Source: Vicia villosa (taxonomy: Eukaryota > Streptophyta > Magnoliopsida > Fabales > Fabaceae). Taken from it: DNA of 64,000 nucleotides. Positions within the stretch are counted from its first letter, which is position 1. The number at the start of each line of letters is the position of its first letter. Made by a program: the position numbers and the translations under genes. Under the pieces are notes generated by a model that was not told the origin of the DNA, did not search any database, and worked only from the letters and a program-made list of their open reading frames with translations. Below are positions 1 to 10,848 of this stretch, in pieces. The stretch covers positions 248,001 to 312,000 of the forward strand of contig NW_026705324.1 of assembly GCF_029867415.1 (NCBI RefSeq), in the 5' to 3' direction.

Positions 1-209
1 AGCCAATCGAGCTTTTCTACGCCTTTCGTGCAACGTTCTTTCAATTTCTGCGTCAAAGGGAAATTCAGCTGAGGTCTTGCCTCGCATAAAAGATTAGACA
101 AATATGAGATCGAGGAACAATAAAAAAATGTGCATAAAATAAAATTTTAGTCGCAGAGCAACAAAATTCTAATTGAAATTAAATTAAAAACACAGTTATC
201 TTTGGCAGT
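1..209 (-). other. 5' leader of LTR element B (internal region, partial)
   Basis: This AT-rich stretch lies just inside the PBS of element B, so on the minus strand it is the start of B's untranslated leader. No coding frame is visible. The rest of B lies to the left of the window. Confidence 0.6.
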
Positions 210-226
210 CCCCAGCAACGGCGCCA
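210..226 (-). promoter_or_regulatory. Primer-binding site of element B (tRNA-Asp type)
   Basis: The plus strand reads CCCCAGCAACGGCGCCA, which matches the 3' end of plant tRNA-Asp at 16 of 17 bases. The minus strand is therefore the PBS that primes reverse transcription. It lies ten bases from the LTR edge, so B runs leftward out of the window. Confidence 0.8.
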
Positions 227-1046
227 AAAACTTTATTGGGAAAATAGCAAGTGTACTATTCTTCACCGATGTAGTAGTAATGGGAAAATCCCAAGTATCG
301 AATCTCAAGGACTACTTGACGATACAGGGTTTTGCAATGATTTCAATTAGAAAAAACTTATAAAAGGTTTTGGTTGGTTTATAAAACAATTGCAATTAAA
401 GTAAAATAAAGTGTTGAAACGATGAACAGAGATGAGTAGATTGCTAGGATTCGGTGAATGATTCGTCATGCAACAAATTTTCTCTCTCAATGCAGCAACA
501 TAACTTTCATAGTTAATTACCGGTTCTCTAGAGTATCTAATCCTAAGGCCTTAGTGAAGAGATCTTTGACCTCACAACCTAATAACAAGAATTTCCGGTT
601 ACAATAAGATATCCCTAGTCCTAGGTGATATGAATTATTATACGTTCTTAATCGTGTCCACAAATAATTTTCTGACGGATAAAGAATTACTAACAGATAA
701 AGAACAAATAAACAAATATCAAAATTAAAATAGTTTTTGCATCAATTGAACAAATTCATCACAATCCGAATCAGGGTCACCCACTTGCAATGGGGGGTTT
801 AGCTACACATAAGAATAACGAAAATCATAGTGTTAATTGTAGACATTATAGATAAATGAAGGAAATCCAATATTCATGGGCAAAAGCTCATAGAAATATT
901 CAATCCTTGCTTCCAATCTGAGTTCTCCAGCTGCTTAAGTGTATTTTTGCCTCCAAAATCGTCCAACCCTTGTGCCAACGCGTTATCCTTTTTTATCTCT
1001 ACCTGACTGGGCTTATCAGCAAGAAATCCAAATATTTCATGTATAC

Positions 1047-1937
1047 ACGCGTGTGGAGACGCGTCCAGTGCATAGGTACGCGTAGGGATGGCAATGGATA
1101 CCCATGGGTACGGATACTAGTCTTCCACTACCCATCCGTTTAATAAAATTGGTATCCATATCCGCTCTATACCCGTGTGGATATCTGCCGGGTGGGTATC
1201 CGTGATATTTTAAATATCCACGGGTATTTATGGATACCCATGGATACTTTTTTTAATTGAAATTTACTAATTTTCTATATATTGAATAGAAAATTTATCT
1301 TTTTATTAATAGAAAAGTATGTGTTATACATTTACTATATTAAATTCAAAAGCATCTTATAATGAATATTGATGTAGAATGTGAAAAAATGTTAAAAGAA
1401 TATTTAAGTATACTTATTGATATTAAAAAGATATTCAAGTATACTAATTTTAAAAGGATATTTAAGTAATTTTAATCACTATTAACGGATATGGATACCC
1501 GCGGATATGGATACCATCAAATCCGTATCCATACCCGTAAGTAAACGGGTAACTAAATATCTGTTTATAATACCCGTGGATATCCGATAAGCTATCCAAC
1601 CCGTGCTCGTGACGGATTTTATCCGCAGATACCCGTGGGTATAAGTTTTTTTGCCATCCCTAGGTACGCGTCTTGGGACGCGTCTAGCAGCCTAGCAGTT
1701 TTCCTTTGATTTTTTGACTTCTTAGACACGTGTGGGCACGCGTTTTGGCCTGTGACACGCATCTGGGGATGCGTGCTGGTATAGAGGTATGTCTTGGTGT
1801 GCCTGGCAGTGTGGGACGCGTCTGGGGTCGCGTTTCCTCAGCAGCCAGTGCTGTTTCCAGCTCCACACGTGTCTAGGGACGCGTCTCGGCAATGGGTGGT
1901 ATTTTTTCACTTCCACACGCGTCTAGGGACGCGTTTG
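1047..1937. repeat. Dispersed ACGCGT pair repeats in the LTR of B
   Basis: Pairs of the palindrome ACGCGT or close variants, separated by 6-8 bases (typical form ACGCGTCTAGGGACGCGT), occur near 1049, 1668, 1757, 1815, 1869 and 1919, interrupted by the MITE at 1083-1662. They stand out against the AT-rich surroundings by their CpG content. Confidence 0.65.
1083..1662. mobile_element. hAT-type MITE nested in the LTR of B
   Basis: The 580-bp element has inverted ends TAGGGATGGCAA and TTGCCATCCCTA and is flanked by a perfect 8-bp direct repeat, GGTACGCG (1075-1082 and 1663-1670). An 8-bp target duplication is the hAT hallmark. The interior is a palindrome-rich series of GGATACCCRTGG-type words in both orientations around an AT-rich core, and has no ORF. 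It is non-autonomous and younger than the LTR it sits in. Confidence 0.85.
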
Positions 1938-2117
1938 ACCAGCTTAAGCGTTTTTCTTCAGTTTTGCACTTTTTCGCCTTGATTTCTCCCATTTCATTTA
2001 CCTGAGCCTACAAACACTATAACACACAACCAAAGCATAAAATGATGAATAATAAAATAAAACACTAAATAAAATAAGTTAAAGATAACTAAAAACATAT
2101 GTAAAAACCACTTATCA

Positions 2118-2186
2118 GTACTCAGTGAGAGCTAGTGCCCATATACCATTTCGACAGTGCATTATTGGCTTTGATAACAGACTTGT
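2118..2186 (-). pseudogene. Fragment of element A polyprotein (RNase H region)
   Basis: The minus strand encodes a short stretch with LLSKPIMH and IWALALTEY, matching the connection after the RT-linked RNase H of element E (LSKPILH, KWALALTEF at the same place). It is the direct continuation of the A reading frame that breaks off at about 6870. This shows that C (2187-6869) inserted into A and that B truncates A again at 2117. Confidence 0.8.
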
Positions 2187-3263
2187 TGTTGCGCACGGAT
2201 CAAAAACAAGTATTTTTGAAAACTGTAGTTAACGGTAACGACAACTCGAGTATCGTATCGCACGGATTCTTGTTTTGATATTAACTAATAGAAATCTAAT
2301 TGGGGGGGTTTAGGGTTTTAGATTGATTTATGAACAATAGAGAAAATAAGTGATTAAAATAAGTGATTATAAAATAAGCTGAAACGACATTTTGCCGATT
2401 CGGTTCCTATCTATCATTGATTATTGTAATTCCAACCTCCTAAGCGAATTATCTATTCCTATTCGATTATAATATCCATTGAAAAATGCAATTGATAGTA
2501 TAAGTTATATGTTCCTATTATCCGAATTAAGCAAATGATATTAAGTTTCATGAATTAAGCAAACATGAATTAAACGAACACGATAACAAATTAAGCAAAC
2601 GATAACGTGACTATAGTTAGGATCATACAACCAATCGAATCAAATCAATATAGTCTATGCAATACGAATTAAGCAAACAAGAGACATATATTAATATTGA
2701 AAGGAATAGAACTGAATTATAATTATAATAACCTCAAGGTCGGAACCTGAATACAACAAATTGTCTCAAAGGAATTAGTTCTCCATGGAATTCGTACAAG
2801 CTTGCCTCATAATTTCGTGAATAGTAAAAATGTAATAATGAACAGTAGCAGCCAGCCCTAGGTAAATGGGAGAAACAAGAATTCGGGTCATAACCCAACT
2901 GGGTCAAACAAACATAGCCCATGTTCAAAACTAATGACCAAAAACTAAATAAAACTAATGTTGTAGCTTCAAACGAAATTCTGGAAAATATGTACTCCAA
3001 ATCTGACTTTGACTCCAACTCGAAAGTTGTAGCTCTTTCTTTTAGCTTTCCGAAGATTATTAGAATGCGTCGATCTAATTCCCGGAGCTCTAGTTATGAT
3101 CATTTTAGTGCAGACTGCTAATGCTGAAAATAAAGTGCGAAAATGAAATTAAACCATAAATAAACTAAATGAGAAAAAAATCATAAAATATAAAAATAAG
3201 CAAAGCGAACCATAGAAATGCCTAAGTACAAACATATAGGAATGTCCATCAAAATGCACTGAT
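2187..3263 (-). repeat. 3' LTR of element C
   Basis: It aligns with 5833-6869 over its full length. It contains several dispersed copies of AATTAAGCAAAC-like words (about 2520-2670). The right edge abuts a polypyrimidine stretch on the plus strand, which is the element's polypurine tract in its own orientation. Confidence 0.85.
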
Positions 3264-3265
3264 GA

Positions 3266-3282
3266 AATTCCCCCACACTTGA
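3266..3282 (-). promoter_or_regulatory. Polypurine tract of element C
   Basis: The minus strand reads GTGTGGGGGAATT immediately before the 3' LTR, the expected position of the plus-strand primer. Confidence 0.7.
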
Positions 3283-4255
3283 ACTTTTGCACTCCGAGCA
3301 AAATAAAATCAAACACAAGAAACACACAACATCAGTTACGCATTTCAGGCTGCAAACTCTTCTTCGGTTAAGGTTGCATCATTAGGTACTAATCTTGCAC
3401 ACTAAGGATATCGTAGGAACACAATTCCGCAATTGTGCGGTCATAAGCCTCCTGAACACACAAACCACTTCGGATCATGTAATTATGCTAAAGCCTAACT
3501 TACTCATCCTCCTTTTTACTCTTTTCATTCTGGAGCAATCACATTAAGCCCGTTATCTCCACACACTCATAGTAAGGCTATCGGTTAGTGACTCTGATCC
3601 TTTTTGCATGGGGTTCTAGTACCTAAGTGGTATACCCCTTTTATTCCCCAATTGTAGTTGCGGGGGATCAGACCGTAATCCGCCCTACCAAGTTCAGCAC
3701 CATAAACCTCTGAACCAACTAAATTGGATCTTGAAATCATTTTTTTGTAGGTACTACAACCGTTGGGTTATGTGACCGGGTGAGGGTCACCAAACTTAGA
3801 AGGAGCATTCCTTTTCTTTTTTTTCTTTTTTGTTCAAATAAAACTTGGATCACTCACTTATTTTCATCGGCTACCTTACGTAGAGCATGTGTGAGATGGT
3901 TCCGACTGTAATGATAAACTACTCAAGAGCTATTATAGAGTGAGGACTCAAGGATATGTCATAACAAGTATTCAAAATAATGTCCATACTTAGGAGACTT
4001 ACGGTGTTAAAACGATACCGATCTTGTGGACTTTTCCCAAGTCTCCACAACTAACCTCATATTTATATATAGCCTAAAACTTTCAAAGAAGCATTTTTTT
4101 AATTTTAAATAACTAAAAACAAAAATTAAAAAAATTGGAAAGAAAACAAAACAAATAAATGATTCCCTCCCCACACTTAATACATATATTGTCCTCAATG
4201 AAAGAACATAAATATAAAATAAGAGTGAGAGAAAGGAAAGAACACACCTGAGTAG
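3283..4255 (-). other. 3' non-coding region of element C
   Basis: About 970 bp lie between the end of the pol remnant and the polypurine tract. No open frame or recognisable domain was found. In Athila elements this position holds an env-like ORF or a long untranslated region; nothing here supports an intact env-like gene. Confidence 0.5.
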
Positions 4256-5395
4256 TCAAGGAGAATATGTGATCACATAAACAACCTTTCCCAAAGAGAT
4301 ATATTCTACATTTTCTTCTTCCAAAGTGGAGATCTTATGGAGTAGCTTTGGGTAATGTCCATTGAACTTGAAATTTTTATTAGTGCCTTCGCCTTTTATT
4401 CCAGGATCAAAGAAGAATCTTCGATAAATAAAAGCGTTAAATGGGTACGTGATCTTTTCCACAACACCAAAGATCAAAAGATTGAGGAGCTGCCTCACTA
4501 CTTTTGTTTCATCTTCCCCTTCAATTGAGCCCCTATGCAAAATCATAGATGAGCTAATATCGAGAATTTCGGTCAAAGTCCACCCAATCACCTTCTTATG
4601 CTTCTTCAAAACCTACAATAGCTTATTTTCTTTATCAAAATCAAGGTTAGAAGAAATTATAACCGGGAGTTTTTCATTACTCTCTAAATAAGTGTATTTC
4701 AAATTTTCAGAAAGTTGCTTCAGCTCGGGGGAAGGTGGCTGCTCAATGGAAGGAGTGCTTGGGGAAACCGGGATGTCAAGAGTATCAGCTGCATGAACAG
4801 CTTCATAGATAACAACTTCACATGTAGTAAATATGTTACCCTGCAAGGCAGCATCAATCTCAGCACATACAACATAAATGTTAGTGTCAGTACAATCAGA
4901 ACATGAGTAAACATCATCAAAATCAGAAAGTAATAGAAAATCAGATGCAAGCAAATCATTACAAGTATCACCAACATTTTCAGAAAGCAACTCAATTTGA
5001 AAAACAGAATGCCCTTCCAAGGGTTGTTGGTTTGATCCTTGAGCTTGCTGCATGGCATTCATCAAAATAGTAAGTTGTCCAATCTGTGTTTGAAAAGTCT
5101 GAAGAGTAGAATCTATTTGTTGTTGATACTGAAGATTATTTACAGCCATTTTTTTGACAATATCCTCTAGTGAAGGTTTAGAAGGTGCAGAGCACACAAC
5201 CTGGAATTCATCCAAATGCTTATGCGGATCCTCACCTGCAAAACCAATAAACCTAGGCAACAAATGTATTAAACCAGATTTCAATTCAAAAGGTACATCA
5301 ACATTATGATACTCAATGCATAAACCATTATAGTTCGTATCAAGGGTAGCCAATTGCCTTAAAGTTCTTTGTTCAGCCATGTTATAAACAAACAC
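4256..5395 (-). pseudogene. Collapsed Athila-type gag-pol of element C
   Basis: One minus-strand frame runs from 5395 to 4256, broken only by an in-frame TAG at 4610-4612. It is a mosaic of non-adjacent parts: the Gag N-terminus (motifs HLLPRF and EDPHKHLDEF), a Gag C-terminal coiled segment (QTQIGQLT), the leader before reverse transcriptase (SPELKQLSENLKY, KKHKKVIGW), and finally the integrase C-terminal tail (KFNGHYPKLL). Protease, the catalytic part of RT, RNase H and the integrase core are missing. The TAG replaces a Gln expected between KLL and VLKKHK. The remaining frame is open across the joins, which suggests clean deletions. The product cannot be functional. Confidence 0.75.
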
Positions 5396-5804
5396 AGAAA
5401 TATCAACTATGTCTTAAACAGGCAGAAACAAATAGAAAGAAGAAAAACGAATAAATTAAATTCACAAAAATATATTAACACAGAATTTCATCTAATTAGA
5501 CGAAATAAGAATTATGAAAAATTTTTTGAATTTTTTCGAAACTTCAATAATAGTAAAAAATTGATTAAAAATAGAAAAAAGAGGAATTTGAAGATTTGGG
5601 GACGAATACCAAGAGTAAGGGAGTATTGATTGCATGATTTTTCTGCTTCCAGTAGGCAAAAACATTTTACAATCGAACATAATTTTTCCAAAAACCGATT
5701 TTTTCGACTCTAAACGTTGATTGGCCAAAACCGTGAGGAAACTACGGCCTAAACGCGATAACACTAAAACTATGACTCTAATATCAATTAATAACGACAA
5801 GAAT
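5396..5804 (-). other. 5' leader of element C
   Basis: About 410 bp of AT-rich sequence lie between the PBS and the start of the gag remnant. No ORF or RNA gene is recognised. Confidence 0.5.
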
Positions 5805-5821
5805 CCCCGCCAACAATGCCA
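5805..5821 (-). promoter_or_regulatory. Degenerate PBS of element C (tRNA-Asp type)
   Basis: CCCCGCCAACAATGCCA on the plus strand matches the tRNA-Asp 3' end at 13 of 17 bases. It lies 11 bases from the right LTR, the same geometry as in element B. Confidence 0.65.
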
Positions 5822-5832
5822 ATTTGATACGC

Positions 5833-6869
5833 TGTCACGCGCGGATCAAAAACGAGTATTTTTGAAAACTGTAGTTAACGGTAACAACAACTCGAGTATC
5901 ATATCGCAAGGATTCTTGTTTTGATATTAACTAATAGAAATCTAATTGGGGGGTTTATTGTTTTAGATCGATTTATGAACAATAGAGCAACTAAGTGATT
6001 AAAATAAGTGATTATAAAATAAGCTAAAACGACAATTTGCTGATTCGGTTCCTATCTATCATTGATTATTGTAATTCCAACCTCCTAAGCGGATTATCTA
6101 TTCCTATTCGATTATAATATCCATTGACAAGCACTCTTGATAGTATAAGTCGTATGTTCCTATTATCCGAATTAAGCAAACGAGATTAAATTTCATGAAT
6201 TAAGCAAACATGAATTAAACGGACACGATAACGAATTAAGCAAACGATAATGTGACTATAGTTATGATCTTACAACCAATCGAATCAAATCAATATATTC
6301 TATGCAAATTGAATTAAGAAAACAAGAGACATATATTAATATTGAAAGGAATAGAACTGAATTATAATTATTATAACCTCAAGGTCGGAACTTGAATACA
6401 ACAAATTGTCTCAAAGGAATTAGTTATCCATGGAATTCGTACAATGAACAGTAGCAGCCAGCCCTAGGTAAATGGGAGAAACAATAATTCGTGTCATAAC
6501 CCAACTGGGTCAAACAAACATAGCCCATGCCTAAAACTAACGATCCAAAACTAATTAAAACTAATGCCGCAGCTTCAAACGTAATTCTGGAAAATACACA
6601 CTCTGAATCTGACTTTGACTCCAACAGGAAAGTCGTAGCTCTTTCTTTTAGCTTTCCGGAGATTATTAGAATGCGTCGATCTAATTCTCGGAACTCCAGT
6701 TATGATCATTTTAGTGCAAACTGCTAATGCTGAAAATAAAGTGCAAAAATGAAATTAAACAAAAAATAAACTAAATTTGAAAAACATTATAAAATACAAA
6801 AATAAGCAAAGCGAACCATATAAATGCCTAAGTACAAACATAAAGGACTATGCATCAAAATGCACTGAT
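5833..6869 (-). repeat. 5' LTR of element C
   Basis: This is the partner of the LTR at 2187-3263. It lacks about 40 bp that are present at 2807-2846 of the other copy. Its outer edge falls in the middle of A's RNase H frame. Confidence 0.85.
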
Positions 6870-8468
6870 CAATAGCGCATATATTTAATAACATCAAAAT
6901 GCAAAGAGACATACAAATCGACTGGTTTTATATAATACTTAAGTTTTGTACAAGAGAAGTGCAGACATAGACACAACTTTTCTATTGGAATGTATCTAGT
7001 TTCTGCATCATTCAAAACCCTACTAAGGTAGTCAATGGCTTTTTCAATGCCATTTTCATCTTCCTGTACTAACATACTGCCTATAGTAACATCTGAAGCT
7101 GAAATATACAGTCTCATGGGCTTCGTTCCACAAGGTGGTGACAAGATTGGAGGATTCACCAAATATTGCTTGATCTTGTCGAAATCCCGTTGATGTTCTT
7201 CGTTTCATTCGAACGTTCCTTGCTTTGAGCGCAGAAGAGGGGGGAAGGCTTGAGTTCGACCACTTAAATTCGAGATGAATCTTATTAGGAAGTTAATCTT
7301 TCCTAATAAAGATTGTAACTCTTTCTTTGTTGAAGGTGGTTTAGTCTCCATAATTTCCTTTGTTTTGTTCTGATTAATCTCTATCCCCTTTTTATGGAAC
7401 ACAAAACCCAGAAAATCTCACGCCTGCACAAAGAAAGCGCACTTAAGAGGATTCATTTTTAAGCCATGCTTTCTCATTCTTTCGAATGATTGGCTAAGAT
7501 GAATCAGATGATTCTCGTTTGATATAAACTTAATAACAATGTCATCTGTGTAAACCTGCATAAATGTTTCTATAAAATCATGAAAAATGGAATTCATAGC
7601 ACGCTGGTATGTTTCTCCAGCATTTTTTAGGCCTAAAGGCATCACACTCCATTCATAAGTGCCTATTGCCCCTGGACAACAAAAGGCTGTTTTGGAAACA
7701 TCCTCTTCAGCAATGAAGATTGGTTATAACAAGAATATCCATCCAACATGTTGAGGTATTCATATCCTGCAGCTGAATAGATTAACATTTCTGCTATAGG
7801 CATTGGATATTCATCCTTAGGAGTTGCAGCATTTAGATCACGAAAATCTATGCACACTCTTAGAGAACCATTTTTCTTAATTACAGGTACTATATTTGCA
7901 ATCCATTTGACATACCTTATGGTCCTGATGAAATTACAGCGAAGAATCCTTTCAACCTCTTTTTTGATCTTCGAAAGTAGCTTTGGCGCGAACCTCCATG
8001 GTGTCTGTTTGATGGGCTTCTTGCCATCCTTTATGGGAAGCTTTAGTTCGACCAGGTCTCTTCTCAAACCAGGCATTTCGTCATAGTCCCAAGAAAAGCA
8101 GTCTTTGTTCTTTTTTAAAAGATCAATTACTCTAATATTTAACTTGGGGTCCAGCCTAGCCCTTATGTACGTGATTCTTCTTTCGATTCCATCTCCGAGG
8201 TCAACCTCTTCGAGTGGGTCTTGCGCTAACATCTTTGCATTCGAAGTTGCTGGATCTTTCTCAAAACCTAGAGGTTCTTTGTTATAGATGGCATCTATCC
8301 TTTGATCGAACAATCTTTTATGTACCTGTTCGTCAGGAGGTCTTGCCACGAAGTGTTCCTCAGGTGTTGTGGTGCATATTTTACTTGTTGCGGCTTCGAC
8401 AACAATGTTGCAGATCTCAGCCTCGAGAGCCGATTTTTTTTATTCTCGCCCATATAGGCCAAAATCCT
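6870..8468 (-). pseudogene. Reverse transcriptase/RNase H region of element A
   Basis: The minus-strand fragments 7663-8349, 7418-7645, 7205-7402 and 6869-7162 together cover the RT and RT-linked RNase H of a Tat-lineage Ty3/gypsy polyprotein. Visible motifs are KKNGSLRVCIDFRDLN, LDGYSCYNQ, MPLGLKNAG and YTDDIVIK (the catalytic aspartates are retained although YTDD replaces the family's YV/IDD), then KGIEINQNK and the RNase H start LYISASDVTIG. The reading frame shifts near 7650, and stop codons interrupt it between the pieces. The RNase H is cut at 6870 by insertion of C and continues at 2118-2186. Element E carries the same region almost undamaged. Confidence 0.85.
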
Positions 8469-8469
8469 T

Positions 8470-9297
8470 TCAAAGAAAGAAGACCCAGTCATAATCAGGG
8501 TCTCCATCCCAGCCAGATGGTCGTGTTTCTGATGATTCTGCCACTTCAGGATCTCCCATAATTTCTCTATCCCATTGAAAACCATTAGGGTGTAATGTCA
8601 GGAAGTAGAGAGCATTCTTGTTTGGTGAGTATGCGTCCTCAGCTGGGTGAGATGGTCCTATATTAGCCAGATTTTTGTCGAAATTGTTTTTGTCCACCTG
8701 GTTTACTTCAGCCATGAAGTAACTCTGATCAGCTTTGACGTTTTCCACCACCCCATCATTTCGCCATATGGATATCCTCTGGTTCATAGTCGAAGGTACT
8801 GCCCCCATGCCATGAATCCATTCACTTCCTAAAAGAAGGTTATAATTTGCCTTCGCGGGTATTACCATAAACATTGTTGGTCTGGTAACTGAACCCACAG
8901 TTAAGTCAACTTGGATCACTCCAAGTGTGTGTCCTATATTTCCCTCATAATTCGATAGAACCATGTTATGAGGCTTGACGTCTGTGTCAAACATCCCCAA
9001 TTTCCTCAACATGAATTGAGGCATGAGATTGACTGCTGCCCCACCATCCACCAAAACTTTGTTTACTCCAACTTGCTCAACTTTGGCCTTGATGTATAGA
9101 GGCTTCAGGTGATTCTTCATTCCTTGGTGTGGCTTTTCAAAGTGTTCATTTTGATCTTCGATTGCACCATGGTTAAGGACAGAGTAGCACACTAGTTTGT
9201 GCTTCGCCATATCTGCTTCATCAATGTCTTCGCCGTTCTCTACTTCTGTCTCTTGATTGTATTCGTGTTGTAGGACAAACACCATATTACAACTCAC
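8470..9297 (-). pseudogene. Protease region of element A
   Basis: A 275-residue minus-strand ORF holds the retropepsin-like active site in the form VLVDGGAAVNLM (about residues 81-92), followed by NMVLSNYEG and LLLGSEWIHGMGAVPS. The counterpart in E has the same order. DGG in place of DT/SG is shared by both copies and so is a family feature, not damage. The C-terminal end runs into a frameshift before the RT, so this is one surviving piece of a broken polyprotein. Confidence 0.8.
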
Positions 9298-9335
9298 GTT
9301 GAGGGACTAAACTCCATCAGATTCGAAATCATCAG

Positions 9336-10848
9336 TCAACATTTCTTCCTCATTCGCTGGATTCTCCGGACGCCTTTGATTGTCATCTTTGTTGTCTTTG
9401 TTTCATTAGTGAACAACTTTCTTCCCACAGGTGGCTTGTTTGAATTTGTAACACTTACAGGTCCAGGTTTGGTGTTTCTAGACTCCCTTGCTTTCTTCGA
9501 AGCCATATCCCTTTCAGCCTTTCTGATTCTCAAATTTTGCCTCCACTGAGACCTTGACATGGGGTTTTTTCCTTTATAGTTCTGAAGTCTGTATTCCTCC
9601 CTTCCCGAGGCTTGGAATTGCTTCCTGTAGGCCCACGAAGTTCTTCCTCCTTCGTCATAGCTTCTCCATTTTCCTTTTTCAGATCTTGATTGAGTCCACC
9701 TGTCAGTAGGGACTTTGGCTTGGAGTTTAAATGTCACTCTCCTAGCTTTTGGATGGGGATTGTCTTGTCTTCGAGGAACTCCTCGTCTATCGAACACGTA
9801 CGTGTTTGGGTTACTCCTTTTTCCATCCCAACCTTGTGCAATTGGAATCCTTTTGAATGCCTCAGCTAACTCTCTGTTGCATAATGCCCCACATCTATGG
9901 CACATCAAGCGCTAAGTTCCATATTTTTGGCATCGCACAAGAAAGCTAAGAATACTTTCTCCTGGCTTTGGGTACACTTTCAACAATGGGCTTTCCCTTC
10001 GCCAACTTCTTTCAGCCTTGGTGCGCTGGGTTGCCTCATAAACCTCTGCCACCCTTCGATTCATTATAATACTGCATCTTGGGCACATCAGCATATCAGC
10101 ATTCCTCTTGTGGAACCTCCAGAGGTATTCACGTAAGCTTTCGTTGGCTTTTGGATATCCCAACTGCATTCCTTCATGTTCCATCTTCAGACATCTCTCC
10201 AACTCTTCCATTTCAGGGGAAAGTTGGTTCAGATCTACCATGTTAACATCTAGGCTGGCGCCTTCAGGAATGGAGATTCTTTCGAACTTCTTCCTCAGGC
10301 CTTTAGTAGCCTCAGCTATTTGGTTTCCAAAGCATTCATCTGCTTTAGATTCCACAACAACAACATGCTTGCCCTCGACAGAAACATCAAAGGGAACATC
10401 TTTGATTAGGCCCTCAGTAGCCTGCTTTCCACCTATCACAGAATCCTTAACCTCTACCTCTTCTGAGGCTTTGACTTCTATCATGTCAACCATGTTGATA
10501 TCGACCGGCTTTACATAGTTGGTGTCCGTAATGTTCAAAGGATTTGAGTCAACTTTCATCCGGTTCTTCGTTTTGTCAGCAAATGTCAGTCGACCTTCTT
10601 TGATAGCATTTTGAATGAGATCCCTGAAAAGAAAAATTGTGATGTTTTATGGCCCAGAAAGTTATGGTATTTATAATAGCCCATTTTCTTTTGTTGTTCA
10701 AAAGGGGGAACTTTTGTATTGGGGGCACTATCATCTGGCCCTCTTTTACAAGTAAATCAAATATTTCATCACACTTAGTAATATCAAAAGTATACGTTTT
10801 CTTGGGAAACTTATCATTCTTTTCTATTTCGACGGGGTTTCTCTCGTT
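9336..10848 (-). pseudogene. Gag-protease linker region of element A
   Basis: Two main open pieces (9912-10559 and 9336-9908) plus a broken upstream part encode the long linker of this Tat-lineage polyprotein. Near 10590-10690 a YHNFLGHKTSQ stretch is the place of a zinc-knuckle-like motif, but the flanking cysteines are replaced by Tyr and Phe. Further on are MCPRCSIIMNR and MMCHRCGALCNR, a CPRC-type pair, and a basic stretch with NYKGKNPMSRSQWR that is also found in E. Frames change at about 10640 and 9910. The function of the CPRC repeats is not known to me. Confidence 0.7.

Larger units (their letters stand above)
237..2117 (-). mobile_element. 5' LTR of Ty3/gypsy-like element B
   Basis: Read on the minus strand, the LTR begins TGATAAGTGG at 2117 and ends TTTTCCCA at 237, ten bases before a tRNA-Asp PBS. 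It is 1,881 bp long but includes a 588-bp MITE plus target duplication, so the original LTR was about 1.29 kb. The outer edge falls inside the RNase H reading frame of element A, so B inserted into A. GTACT at 2118-2122 is the expected 5-bp target copy; its partner is outside the window. The LTR start and PBS suggest an Athila-like lineage, but no B coding sequence is present to confirm this. Confidence 0.75.
2187..6869 (-). mobile_element. Deleted Athila-like LTR retrotransposon C
   Basis: C has two related LTRs (2187-3263 and 5833-6869), a polypurine tract next to the left LTR, and a tRNA-Asp-like PBS next to the right LTR, so it is on the minus strand. The internal region is only about 2.57 kb and holds three joined remnants of an Athila-type gag-pol. 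It inserted into the RNase H region of element A. The LTRs have diverged visibly, including a 40-bp deletion in the right copy, so it is an older insertion. No clear target duplication could be read. Confidence 0.85.

Noticed and set aside
210..226. tRNA gene
   Set aside because: Only the 3' 17 bases match tRNA-Asp and they lie beside an LTR; the same applies to the other tRNA-like words, all of which are primer-binding sites.
2182..6874. Target-site duplication of element C
   Set aside because: No convincing 5-bp match was found at the two edges; both ends may have mutated.
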